Origin: an uncultured Actinomycetes bacterium
Lineage (GTDB): Bacteria; Actinomycetota; Geothermincolia; Fen-727; JACVIW01
Assembly: GCA_937127245.1 (NCBI GenBank)
Contig: CAKZLU010000023.1
Location: 1-64,000, forward strand
Direction: 5' to 3'
Length of the DNA stretch: 64,000 bases
Part shown: in pieces, positions 1 through 9,919 of the stretch
How the letters are laid out: each line of letters starts with the position of its first letter
How positions within the stretch are numbered: the stretch's first letter is position 1
Program-made: the position numbers and the translations under genes
The notes under the pieces: model-generated
Told to the model about the DNA's origin: nothing
Databases searched by the model: none
What the model saw: the letters and a program-made list of their open reading frames with translations, nothing else

Positions 1-77
1 CCCTCTTTTGCGAGGAAAGCCGCCGAGGTAAGTCCCCCGAGACCCGCTCCCACAACCACAACATCAAAATCTTTCAT
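1..77 (-). CDS. Partial FAD/NAD(P)-dependent oxidoreductase (phytoene desaturase-like N-terminus), runs off the window
   Basis: Reverse complement reads ATG.. MKDFDVVVVGAGLGGLTSAAFLAKEG, a GxGxxG dinucleotide-binding motif; GGAGGT SD just upstream. Confidence 0.8.
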   Translation of the reverse strand, partial: MKDFDVVVVGAGLGGLTSAAFLAKE

Positions 78-221
78 TTTCACTACCTCCGTAATCAATA
101 CGCAATGAGTCTATACTTTTGGGATATAGGGAACAAGGACAGATGCCTTATTGCAGAGGACGATACCAACTATGCAAAACGGCAGGACCGCTTTTGGCTA
201 AGGATTTTTCTTCCGCGAAAG

Positions 222-1097
222 CTACCCCGAAACGAGGGATTTGATCTTTGAGACGGTATCTTCTATCTGCCAGTCAGGAGTAGATGCTCCGCCTATCACC
301 CCGATTCTTTTGGCGCCCGATATTGTTTCTTTATCTATTTCCTTAGGGTCTTCAACATGCACGGTTTTCATGGATGTCTTTCTGCAGAGGTCCGCGAGTC
401 TTGCGGTGTTGCTCGAGTTAAGACCGCCAACTACAACCATCAAATCGACCCTTCTGCACATTTCAAGAGCCTCATTCTGACGACGCGTGACTGACTCGCA
501 CCTGGTGTCGCGCACTTTCATCTCTTTGCATTTTCCACGGAGACTGTCAACAACCGATTGTAGTAAGTCCCGGGAGATTGTCGTCTGCGCCACTACCCCC
601 AGTTTCTCTAAGATTCCTTGATTCTCATTTATCCACTTTATTGCTTGTTCGGGATTCTCTATCACGGTCGCTTCTTTATCGAGCCTGCCAAGTATGGATA
701 CCACCTCGGGATGATTGGCGGAACCGACAATGATGAGGTGAAAACCTTCGTCTTCAAGCTCTTTTGCTGCCTTTTGAGCTCTTTTTACGTTCTGGCAGGT
801 CGCATCCACGATAAGAGCACCAGTCTCCTTCAGTTTGTTCTCCGTGGCAAGGTCTATTCCGTGAGACCTCACGATAACCGTTGCCCCCTCCAAGTTGGAA
901 AGCGGTTGTGCATCCGGATCAAGGACTTTTAGACCGAGCGATTCGAGTCTTTTGACGACTTCGGGATTATGTATTATCGGACCTACGGTGTAAATGGTTT
1001 TTCTCGAGCCGGAAAGTTCCCCCTCGACAATCTTTATCGCCCTCTCGACTCCCGGACAAAATGTTGAGTTTTGCGCTACTTCCACTTCTACGGTCAT
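222..1097 (-). CDS. ispH: 4-hydroxy-3-methylbut-2-enyl diphosphate reductase (IspH/LytB)
   Basis: MTVEVEVAQNSTFCPGVERAIKIVE..., IVRSHGI, DATCQNVKRAQ, VVGGLNSSNT; conserved protein begins at the internal ATG at 1097, not at 1277 as in the ORF track. Confidence 0.9.
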   Translation of the reverse strand: MTVEVEVAQNSTFCPGVERAIKIVEGELSGSRKTIYTVGPIIHNPEVVKRLESLGLKVLDPDAQPLSNLEGATVIVRSHGIDLATENKLKETGALIVDATCQNVKRAQKAAKELEDEGFHLIIVGSANHPEVVSILGRLDKEATVIENPEQAIKWINENQGILEKLGVVAQTTISRDLLQSVVDSLRGKCKEMKVRDTRCESVTRRQNEALEMCRRVDLMVVVGGLNSSNTARLADLCRKTSMKTVHVEDPKEIDKETISGAKRIGVIGGASTPDWQIEDTVSKIKSLVSG

Positions 1098-1308
1098 ATA
1101 GAAAAAATTACAGGATTCACAGGCAAAATGGTAGTTGTAAGGTTGAAAGCGCTTGCCGCCCTTCTTTAGACCGAGCGTGCAGGTTTTTTTTCGTTTTATG
1201 AAAGTGAGGACATCTGCCAGGGCGAAAGTGGTTTCTATCGGGTGTAAAATTGATTTTAAAAAAGCGCTTGATTTCATAAGGGGATAAGTTTACTGGGGGC
1301 GAGGATGC

Positions 1309-2235
1309 GTGAAATATGTCCGTCTTTTTAGACCGAAGACAGTGCTTATATATCTTTTTCCGCTGGTCTTGGGAATGTGCGCAGGGATAGGAGAAGTGGA
1401 AGGCGCTCGTGCGGCCGCCGTTTCAAACTACGTTTTGAAAGGCGTTCACCTTGCCGTACCGGTTATGTTCGCTTTTCTTGCTTTCTTTTGCGGGTCCATG
1501 TTTTCGAGTACCCTTAATTTTTATTCCGACGCGGAGGCTGACAGGATACATAACGGACTATACAAAGACCAGGACATCAGCCGCCAGCCTTTTGCGACGG
1601 GAGAACTCGACCGCAGTGACGCTTATATTATCCTTTCTATTACTGGCGCTTGCTGCCTTGCGTTTTCGCTTCTGGTCAATTATCGATTCGCGCTGTTTAT
1701 GCTTTCCTCAGTTGTTCTTCTCGGTATTCTCTATTCCCATCCGCTAATCCGATTCAAGAGCAAGCCCGTAGTGGACGTTTTGACAAACTCTACCGGCGCC
1801 GTGCTCCTTCTGGTTGCCGGAATGTCAGTGGTCTCCTCTGATTTTCCGCCGATTCTCCCGATGATTTTCGGGTTTTTTCTTGCCGCCGTTTTGTATATTC
1901 CGAGCGTAGTAAATGATGTTCCTTTTGACGCTCGGGCAGGATTCAAGACTTCAGGCGTTGTATTTGGCCAGAGGCGGATGCTCTTTGTAATGGCCGCTCT
2001 TAACTTTGTCCTCGTGCCGCTTGGAACTCTAATTGCGTTTATGAGGAACATCGCATGGGAGTACCGTTTATTTGACTCTACCGCCGCGGTTGCCGCTCTT
2101 CTGGCGACATTGATAGTACTTCGTCGTTACAGAGCGCCACACATTGAGATAAATCCTATATACATGATTTTTCCTTTGGCGGTGCTTCTCGCTTTCTATT
2201 TAGCGCTGATGCTTTACAGGGTTTTCAGGAAGTGA
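1309..2235 (+). CDS. UbiA-family prenyltransferase
   Basis: Multi-TM protein with NFYSDAEADR and NDVPFDARAGFKT Asp-rich motifs. Confidence 0.8.
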   Translation: MKYVRLFRPKTVLIYLFPLVLGMCAGIGEVEGARAAAVSNYVLKGVHLAVPVMFAFLAFFCGSMFSSTLNFYSDAEADRIHNGLYKDQDISRQPFATGELDRSDAYIILSITGACCLAFSLLVNYRFALFMLSSVVLLGILYSHPLIRFKSKPVVDVLTNSTGAVLLLVAGMSVVSSDFPPILPMIFGFFLAAVLYIPSVVNDVPFDARAGFKTSGVVFGQRRMLFVMAALNFVLVPLGTLIAFMRNIAWEYRLFDSTAAVAALLATLIVLRRYRAPHIEINPIYMIFPLAVLLAFYLALMLYRVFRK

Positions 2236-2423
2236 ACCCTATGTCCGCTAAAAAGATGGCCAAATCCACGAATGAATTGTCGAGTTGACGCTTATTACTT
2301 TTAAGGGATGTTTTTGTAGGTTGTGAAAAGGAAAGCGCAGCTGATTTAGCTGTTTTAAACGTACCGTTAGGATCGCTCTAATTTTTAGGGCGGCAGATTA
2401 TTTCGTTTTAGAAAGGCTGGTCA

Positions 2424-3308
2424 TTGGGGACATATTTTAAACTTCTCAGGATCAAGATAGCGCTCGCCTTCTTTTTTCCTTTCGTGCTCGGGCTTTCCGT
2501 TGCGGCGACGGCTGACACCTCGATTTCGGTGCCGAAAGCGATTTCCGCCATCATGTCTTTTTTCTTCGCGAGTTTTTTCTCAAGCACCTTGAACTTTTAT
2601 TCTGATGTCGAGGCGGACAGGATTTTCAGCGGTGTCTTCAAGGATATGGATTTAAAAAACCAGCCTTTCGTTACCGGTGATATGAGCAGGAATGAGACGA
2701 TTGCGGCGTTTTCTGTTTCGCTTATTCTGGCTTTAACGCTCTCGCTTTTAGCCGGACTCAAGGTCTTAATATATATCTCTTGCTTCATTTTCGTCGTGGG
2801 TTTTTTGTACAGCCATCCTAAGATCAAGCTAAAAGGGCGTCCCCTGACCGACATACTCTGCAATATTTTAGGCATGGGATTATCTCTGTTCGCCGGGTTG
2901 TCCATAGGGAGAGCGAACCATCCATCGGTCGTCTATCTAATCTGGGGTGCTCTTTTCGTGGCGATTGTCTATATACCCACGGTGGTGAATGACGTGCCTT
3001 TCGATCAAGCGGCAGGGTTTAAGACATCCGGGGTTGTTTTCGGTGCCGAAAGATTGCTTGTCTCGATGATACCTCTTACTTTGATCATGAGTCTTCTGGC
3101 GGTCGTCGTGTTTCTTGATGACTCGCTTGTCTGGCAGTTCAGGTTAACCTGCTTGGCTCTTACGCCGCTGACTATCCTCGGCGTTATCGTTATTTTCTTT
3201 TCCTGGAAGCCCCCCAGGATCAATTTGAATCCGGACATAGTGCTTGTTCCCATGTATTTCGCGGACGCGTTTTTCCTTGCTTTTTCGTTTTATAAAATAA
3301 TTTCATGA
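2424..3308 (+). CDS. UbiA-family prenyltransferase (tandem paralog)
   Basis: NFYSDVEADR and NDVPFDQAAGFKTSGVVFG, same architecture as the upstream gene. Confidence 0.8.
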   Translation: MGTYFKLLRIKIALAFFFPFVLGLSVAATADTSISVPKAISAIMSFFFASFFSSTLNFYSDVEADRIFSGVFKDMDLKNQPFVTGDMSRNETIAAFSVSLILALTLSLLAGLKVLIYISCFIFVVGFLYSHPKIKLKGRPLTDILCNILGMGLSLFAGLSIGRANHPSVVYLIWGALFVAIVYIPTVVNDVPFDQAAGFKTSGVVFGAERLLVSMIPLTLIMSLLAVVVFLDDSLVWQFRLTCLALTPLTILGVIVIFFSWKPPRINLNPDIVLVPMYFADAFFLAFSFYKIIS

Positions 3309-3500
3309 CCGCTTATGAAATTCTCAATCGGTTTGTTGAAGCGCACGCGCGCAATACGTGATTTGGGCTGCCTTCTTCGGTTAATCTAACACTTCGCCTT
3401 GTTTGTGTACTTCTCATCTCGCGTAAATTACGCGTTATCTCAGTTGAACTTAATGGCTATATTTGTGATACTTTTTGCGCCCGATTCGCTTTATTAGGAG

Positions 3501-4712
3501 ATGATGCGTATGACAATGCCTCTTTCAGAGATGAAGGTAGTTGACCTGACCAGACTGCTTCCCGGTCCCTTCTGCACACATATCCTCGCGGACCTGGGCG
3601 CCGATGTGGTAAGGGTCGAAGACCCGGTCATCGGCGATTATCTGCGCATGCAACCTCCGCTCACCAGGTCGGGGATGAGCGTTCATTTCCACGTTATCAA
3701 CCGGAACAAAAGAAGCATTGCCATCGACCTGAAGAAGACCCAGGGTAGAGAACTCCTTTTGGAACTCGCTACCTGGGCGGATGTTCTCGTCGAGCAGTTC
3801 AGGCCTGGCGTGATGGAAAGGCTGGGCCTGGGCTATGAAACTGTGCGTGAGGTGAATCCATCGATCATATACTGCTCCATTACAGGTTACGGACAAGACG
3901 GACCCTATAAGGACATTGCGGGTCATGACATAAATTACCTCTCCTATGCCGGAGTTCTGGGGATCTCCGGTCGAAAAGGTGGACCGCCGCAGATTTCGGG
4001 TGTTCAAATCGCAGACGTGGGAGCGGGCGGATTGTTCGGCGCATTCTCAATTCTTGCTGCCTACATACACAGATTGAAGAGCGGCGAAGGGCAGCATCTG
4101 GACGTCTCCATGCTTGACGGAAGCGTCTCCTGGCTGACCGTGAACACCGGTGAGGTTCTTCTTGGCGGAAAAGCGCCTGATCGCGGGACCATGTTTCTTC
4201 ATGGAGGGCTTCCTTGCTACAACGTTTACGAGGCAAAGGATGGTTACATATCGGTTGGCGCCCTTGAGGGGAAATTCTGGAAGAGGCTTTGCGAGATACT
4301 AGGGAAGCCTGAGTATACCGAAGAGCAGTTCAACACCGAGAAGCACGAGGAGATATTCAAATGGCTTGAGGAAACTTTCAAACAAAAAACTAAAGATGAA
4401 TGGATGGAAATATTTCAAAACGAGGATGCGTGTGTAAGCCCAGTACTTGATCTTTCTGAGGTTTGCGCAAACCCGCAGGTTTTTCATCGCAAGATGATTA
4501 TTGATATTGATGACGAGAAGGCTGGAAAGATGAAAACAATCGGAATACCGGTGAAATTCTCGCGGACGCCAGGATCGATAAGGCGGTCGGCGCCTTATCT
4601 CGGAGAGCATACTGATGAAATTTTGAGAATGATAGGCTGTTCCGATGAGGAAATTGAGGGTCTCATAAATGATGGAGTTGTGTATCAACACCGGGAATCC
4701 GAGGAGGATTGA
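3501..4712 (+). CDS. CaiB/BaiF-type (family III) CoA transferase
   Basis: MKVVDLTRLLPGPFCTHILADLGADVVRVEDP, GHDINYLSYAG, RFRPGVMERLGLGYETV-type motifs. Confidence 0.9.
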   Translation: MMRMTMPLSEMKVVDLTRLLPGPFCTHILADLGADVVRVEDPVIGDYLRMQPPLTRSGMSVHFHVINRNKRSIAIDLKKTQGRELLLELATWADVLVEQFRPGVMERLGLGYETVREVNPSIIYCSITGYGQDGPYKDIAGHDINYLSYAGVLGISGRKGGPPQISGVQIADVGAGGLFGAFSILAAYIHRLKSGEGQHLDVSMLDGSVSWLTVNTGEVLLGGKAPDRGTMFLHGGLPCYNVYEAKDGYISVGALEGKFWKRLCEILGKPEYTEEQFNTEKHEEIFKWLEETFKQKTKDEWMEIFQNEDACVSPVLDLSEVCANPQVFHRKMIIDIDDEKAGKMKTIGIPVKFSRTPGSIRRSAPYLGEHTDEILRMIGCSDEEIEGLINDGVVYQHRESEED

Positions 4713-5617
4713 CGTTCATGAAGGATTCGACCAAACAATTTTCAAAGATGCTCGGGACAGATAGCGCGGAGAAGGCGCTCCACATGTATTTGTACGTGAA
4801 GTATCTTCCTCACTATATATACCATGTATCCAATCCCGCGGGTTTAGTTGAGAGGCGGCCACCGTTTGAAATTCCTTCGGACATTGAGGAAATGATTGAG
4901 ATAATAACCAGGAAAGTCTCGAAAGATTCCGTGTCTCGGGAAACTTCAACCTATCACGGAAAAATTGTTCCCCTCAAGCAAGCGATTGATCTCATAAGCG
5001 TGAACGAGGACATTGAACTTAAGAATCTCGAAAAAGTAGTTCCCTATAAAATCGCAAGGGACATAGTAATCAAGCACCCGCTCAAAATTGCGGTCTTCGA
5101 CTGCGCGTGCAGGCTGCTGCATGACAATCCGTGTAAGCCGTTGGATGTGTGTCTGGCGGTCGGCGACCCTTTTGCTTCTTTCCTGATCGAGCACGAGGTT
5201 TTAAATGCAAGGATGGTGTCTGTCGATGAAGCGGTGAGCATACTTGAGTCTGAACACAGACGTGGTCACGTTCACGGGGCTTATTTCAAGGATGTTGCGG
5301 GTGACAGGTTTTATGCCATATGTAACTGCTGCGCCTGCTGCTGTATTGGTATGAAAGCATGGACGCGCCTGAAAATCCCTATAATCTCACATAGTGGGTA
5401 TATCCCAGCAATCTCAGGCGAATGTGACGCATGCGGAGAATGTGAGAAAATCTGTCCCTTCGGAGCAATCAGGGTGGAAGATGCCGCGGTATTCGATACC
5501 GATCTTTGCATGGGGTGTGGGGTTTGCGAGGGAGCATGTCCTGTTGGCGCGATCAATCTCACCCCCGATTCTTCAAAAGGCGAGCCGCTGGATATAATAA
5601 CGCTACTTAACAAATAA
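4709..5617 (+). CDS. 4Fe-4S dicluster ferredoxin-domain protein
   Basis: C-terminal CDACGECEKICPFGAI and CMGCGVCEGACPVGAI; Cys-rich CNCCACCC; overlaps the preceding CoA-transferase stop by 4 nt. Confidence 0.85.
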   Translation: MTFMKDSTKQFSKMLGTDSAEKALHMYLYVKYLPHYIYHVSNPAGLVERRPPFEIPSDIEEMIEIITRKVSKDSVSRETSTYHGKIVPLKQAIDLISVNEDIELKNLEKVVPYKIARDIVIKHPLKIAVFDCACRLLHDNPCKPLDVCLAVGDPFASFLIEHEVLNARMVSVDEAVSILESEHRRGHVHGAYFKDVAGDRFYAICNCCACCCIGMKAWTRLKIPIISHSGYIPAISGECDACGECEKICPFGAIRVEDAAVFDTDLCMGCGVCEGACPVGAINLTPDSSKGEPLDIITLLNK

Positions 5618-5737
5618 GTGACCGATGCGATCATCCTGCAAGATTCTTACCTTCTATCGATTGCGGCTTGTTCGCCTTAATGCTAATTTCAAAATTTACA
5701 AGCGGTTAGTTTTGGCACAAGAAAGAGCAGGTTCGGC

Positions 5738-6109
5738 TTGAGTTTTGGGGATAATGATATGGTTATCGTGTTTGCCATGTCGCTTCAAAGGATTGCGCTT
5801 ATCTCAATAGCGGTTATCGGATGGCTTTTTTGTGCTTTTTACACGGCGGAAACAGCAAACAGCTATGGAGCCGATTACACTTTCTGGCTGTTACTGGGTA
5901 TTTTAACCGGACCTTTGAGCGTTCCTCTGGCTGTTCTTTACTTCAGGTTGTCGGGTGAAAGATACAGGAGAAGGCGATATTCGGTCGATGGAAAGTCGGA
6001 TTTGCCGAGGATGGTCCGCTGCTTGCGCTGCGGAGAGATGGTCCCGGAGAGTTTCGAACGCTGCCAGTTCTGTGGTGCACCAATAAAGAAGAGAACAAAA
6101 CTAATCTGA
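5738..6109 (+). CDS. Small membrane protein with C-terminal zinc ribbon
   Basis: Two hydrophobic segments then VRCLRCGEMVPESFERCQFCGAP. Confidence 0.6.
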   Translation: MSFGDNDMVIVFAMSLQRIALISIAVIGWLFCAFYTAETANSYGADYTFWLLLGILTGPLSVPLAVLYFRLSGERYRRRRYSVDGKSDLPRMVRCLRCGEMVPESFERCQFCGAPIKKRTKLI

Positions 6110-6336
6110 ACTATTGCTGCCCACTTTAAATGCAGACACAAATCATCTGATTAGCATTCAATCCTTTCTCAAGCGAGGCTGAGCTTCCCGAAGGAAAAAA
6201 ATCCGCGTTTTTTGGTTATAATCATTGACTTGTAACGATCATTGGTTTTTGTTCATTGGTTGCGTTAAATCATTAAATTTTTGCTCGGAAAGGAATAATT
6301 AGAAAGAAACTTGTCAACAAGACCACGGGAGGAATA

Positions 6337-6966
6337 TTGAACGTAGAAACATTTACGGATCTTTCATTCGGAACAAATTGCTATCTGATATGGGAAGAGA
6401 ACTCAACGATGGCGGTGCTTATTGACGCTGGGCCCGCTGTCTGCTCCGTACTCGAGTTTCTCAAGAGCAAGGGTCTCAAACTCGAAGCGGTCCTTTTGAC
6501 ACACGGTCATCCCGACCATGTGGTTGGAGCCGCTGAAATCTCCGAGGTAACCGGCGCGCCTGTCTACATCCACGAGATGGACGCGCGGATGATTCAACTG
6601 ATGCCCTCGACTATACTGTCCATGCTTGGTATTGATGAAATCAGATTTCCCGAAGATTACAGGACAGTCGAGGATGGGGATGTTTTGCAGCTTGCCGGAA
6701 TGGAGATTAGAGTTCTTCACACGCCCGGACATTCTCCCGGAAGCGTTAGTTTCCATGTGGATAACGCGGTGTTTGATGGAGACCTGATTTTCAGAAGTTC
6801 AATAGGCCGGACTGATTTCCCGGGCGGGGATTTCGAACAACTCGCGCGCTCGGCAAAAGAAAAGATATTTTCCCTCCCTCACGAGACCAGGATATATCCT
6901 GGGCATATGGGACCAACCACGGTTGGCTGGGAAAAGAGAACAAACCCGTTTCTTGTGGGCGTATAG
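6337..6966 (+). CDS. MBL-fold metallo-hydrolase (glyoxalase II-like)
   Basis: LTHGHPDHVVG, HTPGHSPGSV, FDGDLIFRSSIGRTDFPGG, YPGHMGPTT. Confidence 0.9.
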   Translation: MNVETFTDLSFGTNCYLIWEENSTMAVLIDAGPAVCSVLEFLKSKGLKLEAVLLTHGHPDHVVGAAEISEVTGAPVYIHEMDARMIQLMPSTILSMLGIDEIRFPEDYRTVEDGDVLQLAGMEIRVLHTPGHSPGSVSFHVDNAVFDGDLIFRSSIGRTDFPGGDFEQLARSAKEKIFSLPHETRIYPGHMGPTTVGWEKRTNPFLVGV

Positions 6967-6992
6967 AGAAGGGGAACGTTAAACTCTAAAAT

Positions 6993-8330
6993 CATGGGGC
7001 AAGAAACGCTGTCAATTCGCTTGCGATTTCGGGCTTGACTGTTTACACGGGCGGGTGCTTTTACACTTTTGGAGGACTTGTCAGGGATAATCTGGCTGCT
7101 TGCGACGCTACAACCGGAAACGTGAGTGACTTAAACCCGGTCCGGATGACGATGTCGAAGCTATCGCGGTTAGTGGGTCTGTTGTTTACATCGGTGGATC
7201 TTTTGATAAGATCGGTTGCAGAAGTTGCTCCAAATTCGCTCAGTTCGGTGAAGTATCTTCTGTTCCTGCGATACTAACTTGTGATCCCCTATTCGGGTGC
7301 ACGGGCTCCACCCTTGACTTTGCGATTTTAGGTATAAAAACCCATTTCCAGCAGTGGGTGTCCGCTGCGGTATTCTCCGGGGAGGGTATCACCGTGAACT
7401 CCACCACCATCACGGATGAAATTCATGCGACCGCCAACATGCAATCGCTTCGGACGCTTCTTTAGGATCAAGAAACGTAGACGTTTTAACTGAGGATGAG
7501 ACTCCTTTGCCCCTTGCGGGAGGTTTCACGGTCAAAAACCCGCTGCCCACAATAAACTCATTATCACCTTCGAGCAAAACCCAGGGAGCCGAGCTTTCAC
7601 CCTAACCAGGGACGGGACCGGTTTCGTGCCTGATTCTATTGTTAGATGGAACGGCTCAAACCGCTCGAAAACTTATGCCTAGTCAACAAAAATTACCGCC
7701 TCAATCTTCGCATCTGATGTTGCTTCCAGTGGTACGGCAAGTGTAACCGTCTTTAACACATCTTAAGGAGGAGGCACTTCAAACTCAAAGAATTTCACGA
7801 TTAATCCGCCTCTCCCTATAATCTCGACAATAAATCCAACCTCCGTTTACGTGAGCTCACGGGTAACCAGGGACTCATCCTATGTATCGTTTGACTCGAA
7901 GAATGTGTCATCATAGGTTTCCTGGAGCTCCACAAAGGTAGTTGTAAAGGTGCCCTTCGGTGTGTGGGGAAAGGTGCCAAGGTACGTACGTCTGCGGGAA
8001 CGTCAAATTACAAGACATTCGCGGTTAAGCCGAAGATCAGCGCAGTCTGGCCAACGAGCGGAAAAACGGGTGAAGGGGTCACGATTTCTGGGACCGCGTA
8101 CGGATCGTCACGTGGTTCGTTATACGTGCAATTCGGCACGAAGAAATTTTTTTATCCTATTCCTTGTGGAGTGACACGATACTGAAGGCAAAATTCCCAT
8201 CGGGTCTTGCGGAGGGTAAGGCTAATATAAAGGTTACAAATATCAGCAGGAACATCCAACGCTTATACGTTTACCGTGAAGAGACGGGGCTTGCGGGTGC
8301 TTTCAGGCCAGCCCTGGGTATTTAGCCAAA
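6993..8330 (+). pseudogene. Decayed DUF5122-type beta-propeller plus IPT/TIG-domain surface protein
   Basis: NAVNSLAISGLTVYTGGCFYTFGGLVRDNLAACDATTGNVS / frameshift / VEAIAVSGSVVYIGGSFDKIG...; then [14 protein letters not shown] / [84 protein letters not shown] in shifting frames with TAG/TAA stops. Confidence 0.85.
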
Positions 8331-8331
8331 G

Positions 8332-8371
8332 CCGAGGCGCTCTTCAGCGGATGCGCCTCGGTCTTTTATTT
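8332..8371 (+). terminator. Rho-independent terminator downstream of the pseudogene
   Basis: CCGAGGCGC-tcttcagcggat-GCGCCTCGG followed by TCTTTTATTT (9-bp perfect stem). Confidence 0.8.
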
Positions 8372-8662
8372 GGAGTGATTCCCGTACAATTTTGCGAAAA
8401 CGAAATTTTCCGGTGGATAGAGTGTTACAAGGAGCAATCACCTGAGCAACATCATAATGCAGGGTCGCAAAAGATAACTTTTACTTGAAACAATGCGCAG
8501 TGTAAATCTTGTTATCCGGTTTTCTAGCAACTTCTCGAGGAGCTCCTTTGTCCTTTAAAGAAATCCAAAGTGTGCCGTATGCTTAAATCCGATGCGTATC
8601 CTTTGACGTCCATGGTCTATAATGAGCTTGGAAATTTCGTGCGTTGAGATACATACCTATCG

Positions 8663-9181
8663 GTGTGTTGGTTGATGAGTGAAATAGCCCGAGAAAAACC
8701 GCAGTCTTCTATGAGCGCATTTCTTTTTTGGGATATCACGATGGCAGGGAGGTTGATACAAAAAGTGGAGCGCACGGTGAGTCAGGTTTCCCTAACGCTA
8801 ACTTGCCTTGCTTTGGTCTTATTTCTCGTTTTCACTGGATGCGCGAAATCTTCTGTCTCGCCCAAATTTGTGGCGGATAGTTTTTTGAGGGCTTTCGTGA
8901 AAAAAGATGCCCACGGTACTTTCAAATACTTAAGCGAGAAATCGAAGGAAGAGATGGGAATCACCGGCGTGACGTGGATGGGCGTGCTTATGGGATTGCC
9001 CATCGACACTACTGAGTCATACACCATATTAAGAGAGGAGATTTCAGGCGACTCGGCGAGAGTTGATATAGAGACGTCCCGTGGTGAAAACGCGAGCGTG
9101 CGTCTCGTTAAAGAAAAAGGCAAGTGGCTTGTTGATTATACCTTCGGCGAGATGTTTGGGCTTGGGCTTGAGAGCCATTGA
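8663..9181 (+). CDS. Putative lipoprotein, DUF4878-like
   Basis: Hydrophobic signal ending VFTGCAKS (lipobox-like), then FLRAFVKKDAHGTFKYLSEKSKEE and VRLVKEKGKWLVD. Confidence 0.6.
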   Translation: MCWLMSEIAREKPQSSMSAFLFWDITMAGRLIQKVERTVSQVSLTLTCLALVLFLVFTGCAKSSVSPKFVADSFLRAFVKKDAHGTFKYLSEKSKEEMGITGVTWMGVLMGLPIDTTESYTILREEISGDSARVDIETSRGENASVRLVKEKGKWLVDYTFGEMFGLGLESH

Positions 9182-9759
9182 AACCGGAAGAGAGGTTTTT
9201 ACTCGACAGGGAGGGAGTCATGAGATCCGGCTTGAACAAATTTGACGCGCCTAAACTGGGACAGATAGGCATAGTGGTGGAAGACCTCGAGAAAACGAAG
9301 GAGATGTTCGAGACCACATTCGGAATAGGACCTTGGGCTGTTTTTGATGGAGAGCCGGTGAAATGCGTGGACAGGGGTAAGGAGGTTTCCTTCAGGGGAA
9401 AAATGGCAATGGCGCAGTCTGGTCCCGTTCAAATTGAACTTATACAGATACTGGAGGGTGATGATACGATCCACACAGATTTCCTTAAAGAGCACGGCGA
9501 AGGAATACACCATGTGGGTTTCATAGTCCGGGATATCGAGTCCAGGATAAAGAAAGCGAAAGATGAGGGCATAGAAATACTACAACATGGGCTTTTGAGG
9601 CAGATGGGGCTTACGGTTGAGTACGTTTATCTCGACACAAGACAGTACGGTGGTGTGATCTTTGAGTTCATCAAACCATCGTTTTTAGGCATGCCGTTTC
9701 CCTTCAGGAGTCCTCTTCTCAGAGTGGGTGCAAAAGCCGCTGGGCTTCTGTCGCGGTAG
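9178..9759 (+). CDS. VOC-family protein (glyoxalase/methylmalonyl-CoA epimerase-like)
   Basis: LGQIGIVVEDLEKTKEMFETTFGIGPW, EGIHHVGFIVRDIESRI, GVIFEFIKP. Confidence 0.85.
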   Translation: MKPEERFLLDREGVMRSGLNKFDAPKLGQIGIVVEDLEKTKEMFETTFGIGPWAVFDGEPVKCVDRGKEVSFRGKMAMAQSGPVQIELIQILEGDDTIHTDFLKEHGEGIHHVGFIVRDIESRIKKAKDEGIEILQHGLLRQMGLTVEYVYLDTRQYGGVIFEFIKPSFLGMPFPFRSPLLRVGAKAAGLLSR

Positions 9760-9919
9760 TGTAAATTTTACCCGTTAAGGTTAAGGACATGAATTTCCTG
9801 CACGGCGGTCCTTTCCGCTAAGTGAGCGCAGTCACTTCCGGTAATTTTTTGTGGCGCGTTGGATAGGGCTGAGCAAGCCCGGTATATAAGGACGGATAAA
9901 AAGGGGGTGCGCTGAGAAA

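Noticed and set aside
3525-4236. Minus-strand ORFs of 118-160 aa
   Set aside because: Antisense to the CaiB/BaiF CoA-transferase; no domain signature
7660-7925. In-frame stops in the TIG-repeat region considered as recoded Sec/Pyl codons
   Set aside because: Stops are TAG/TAA, occur several times at non-catalytic TIG positions, and are accompanied by frameshifts; pseudogenisation is simpler
9858-9880. Shared TTGGATAGGGnnGAGCAA-like string also seen near 20115
   Set aside because: Only two approximate copies in unrelated contexts; could be chance without a genome-wide count
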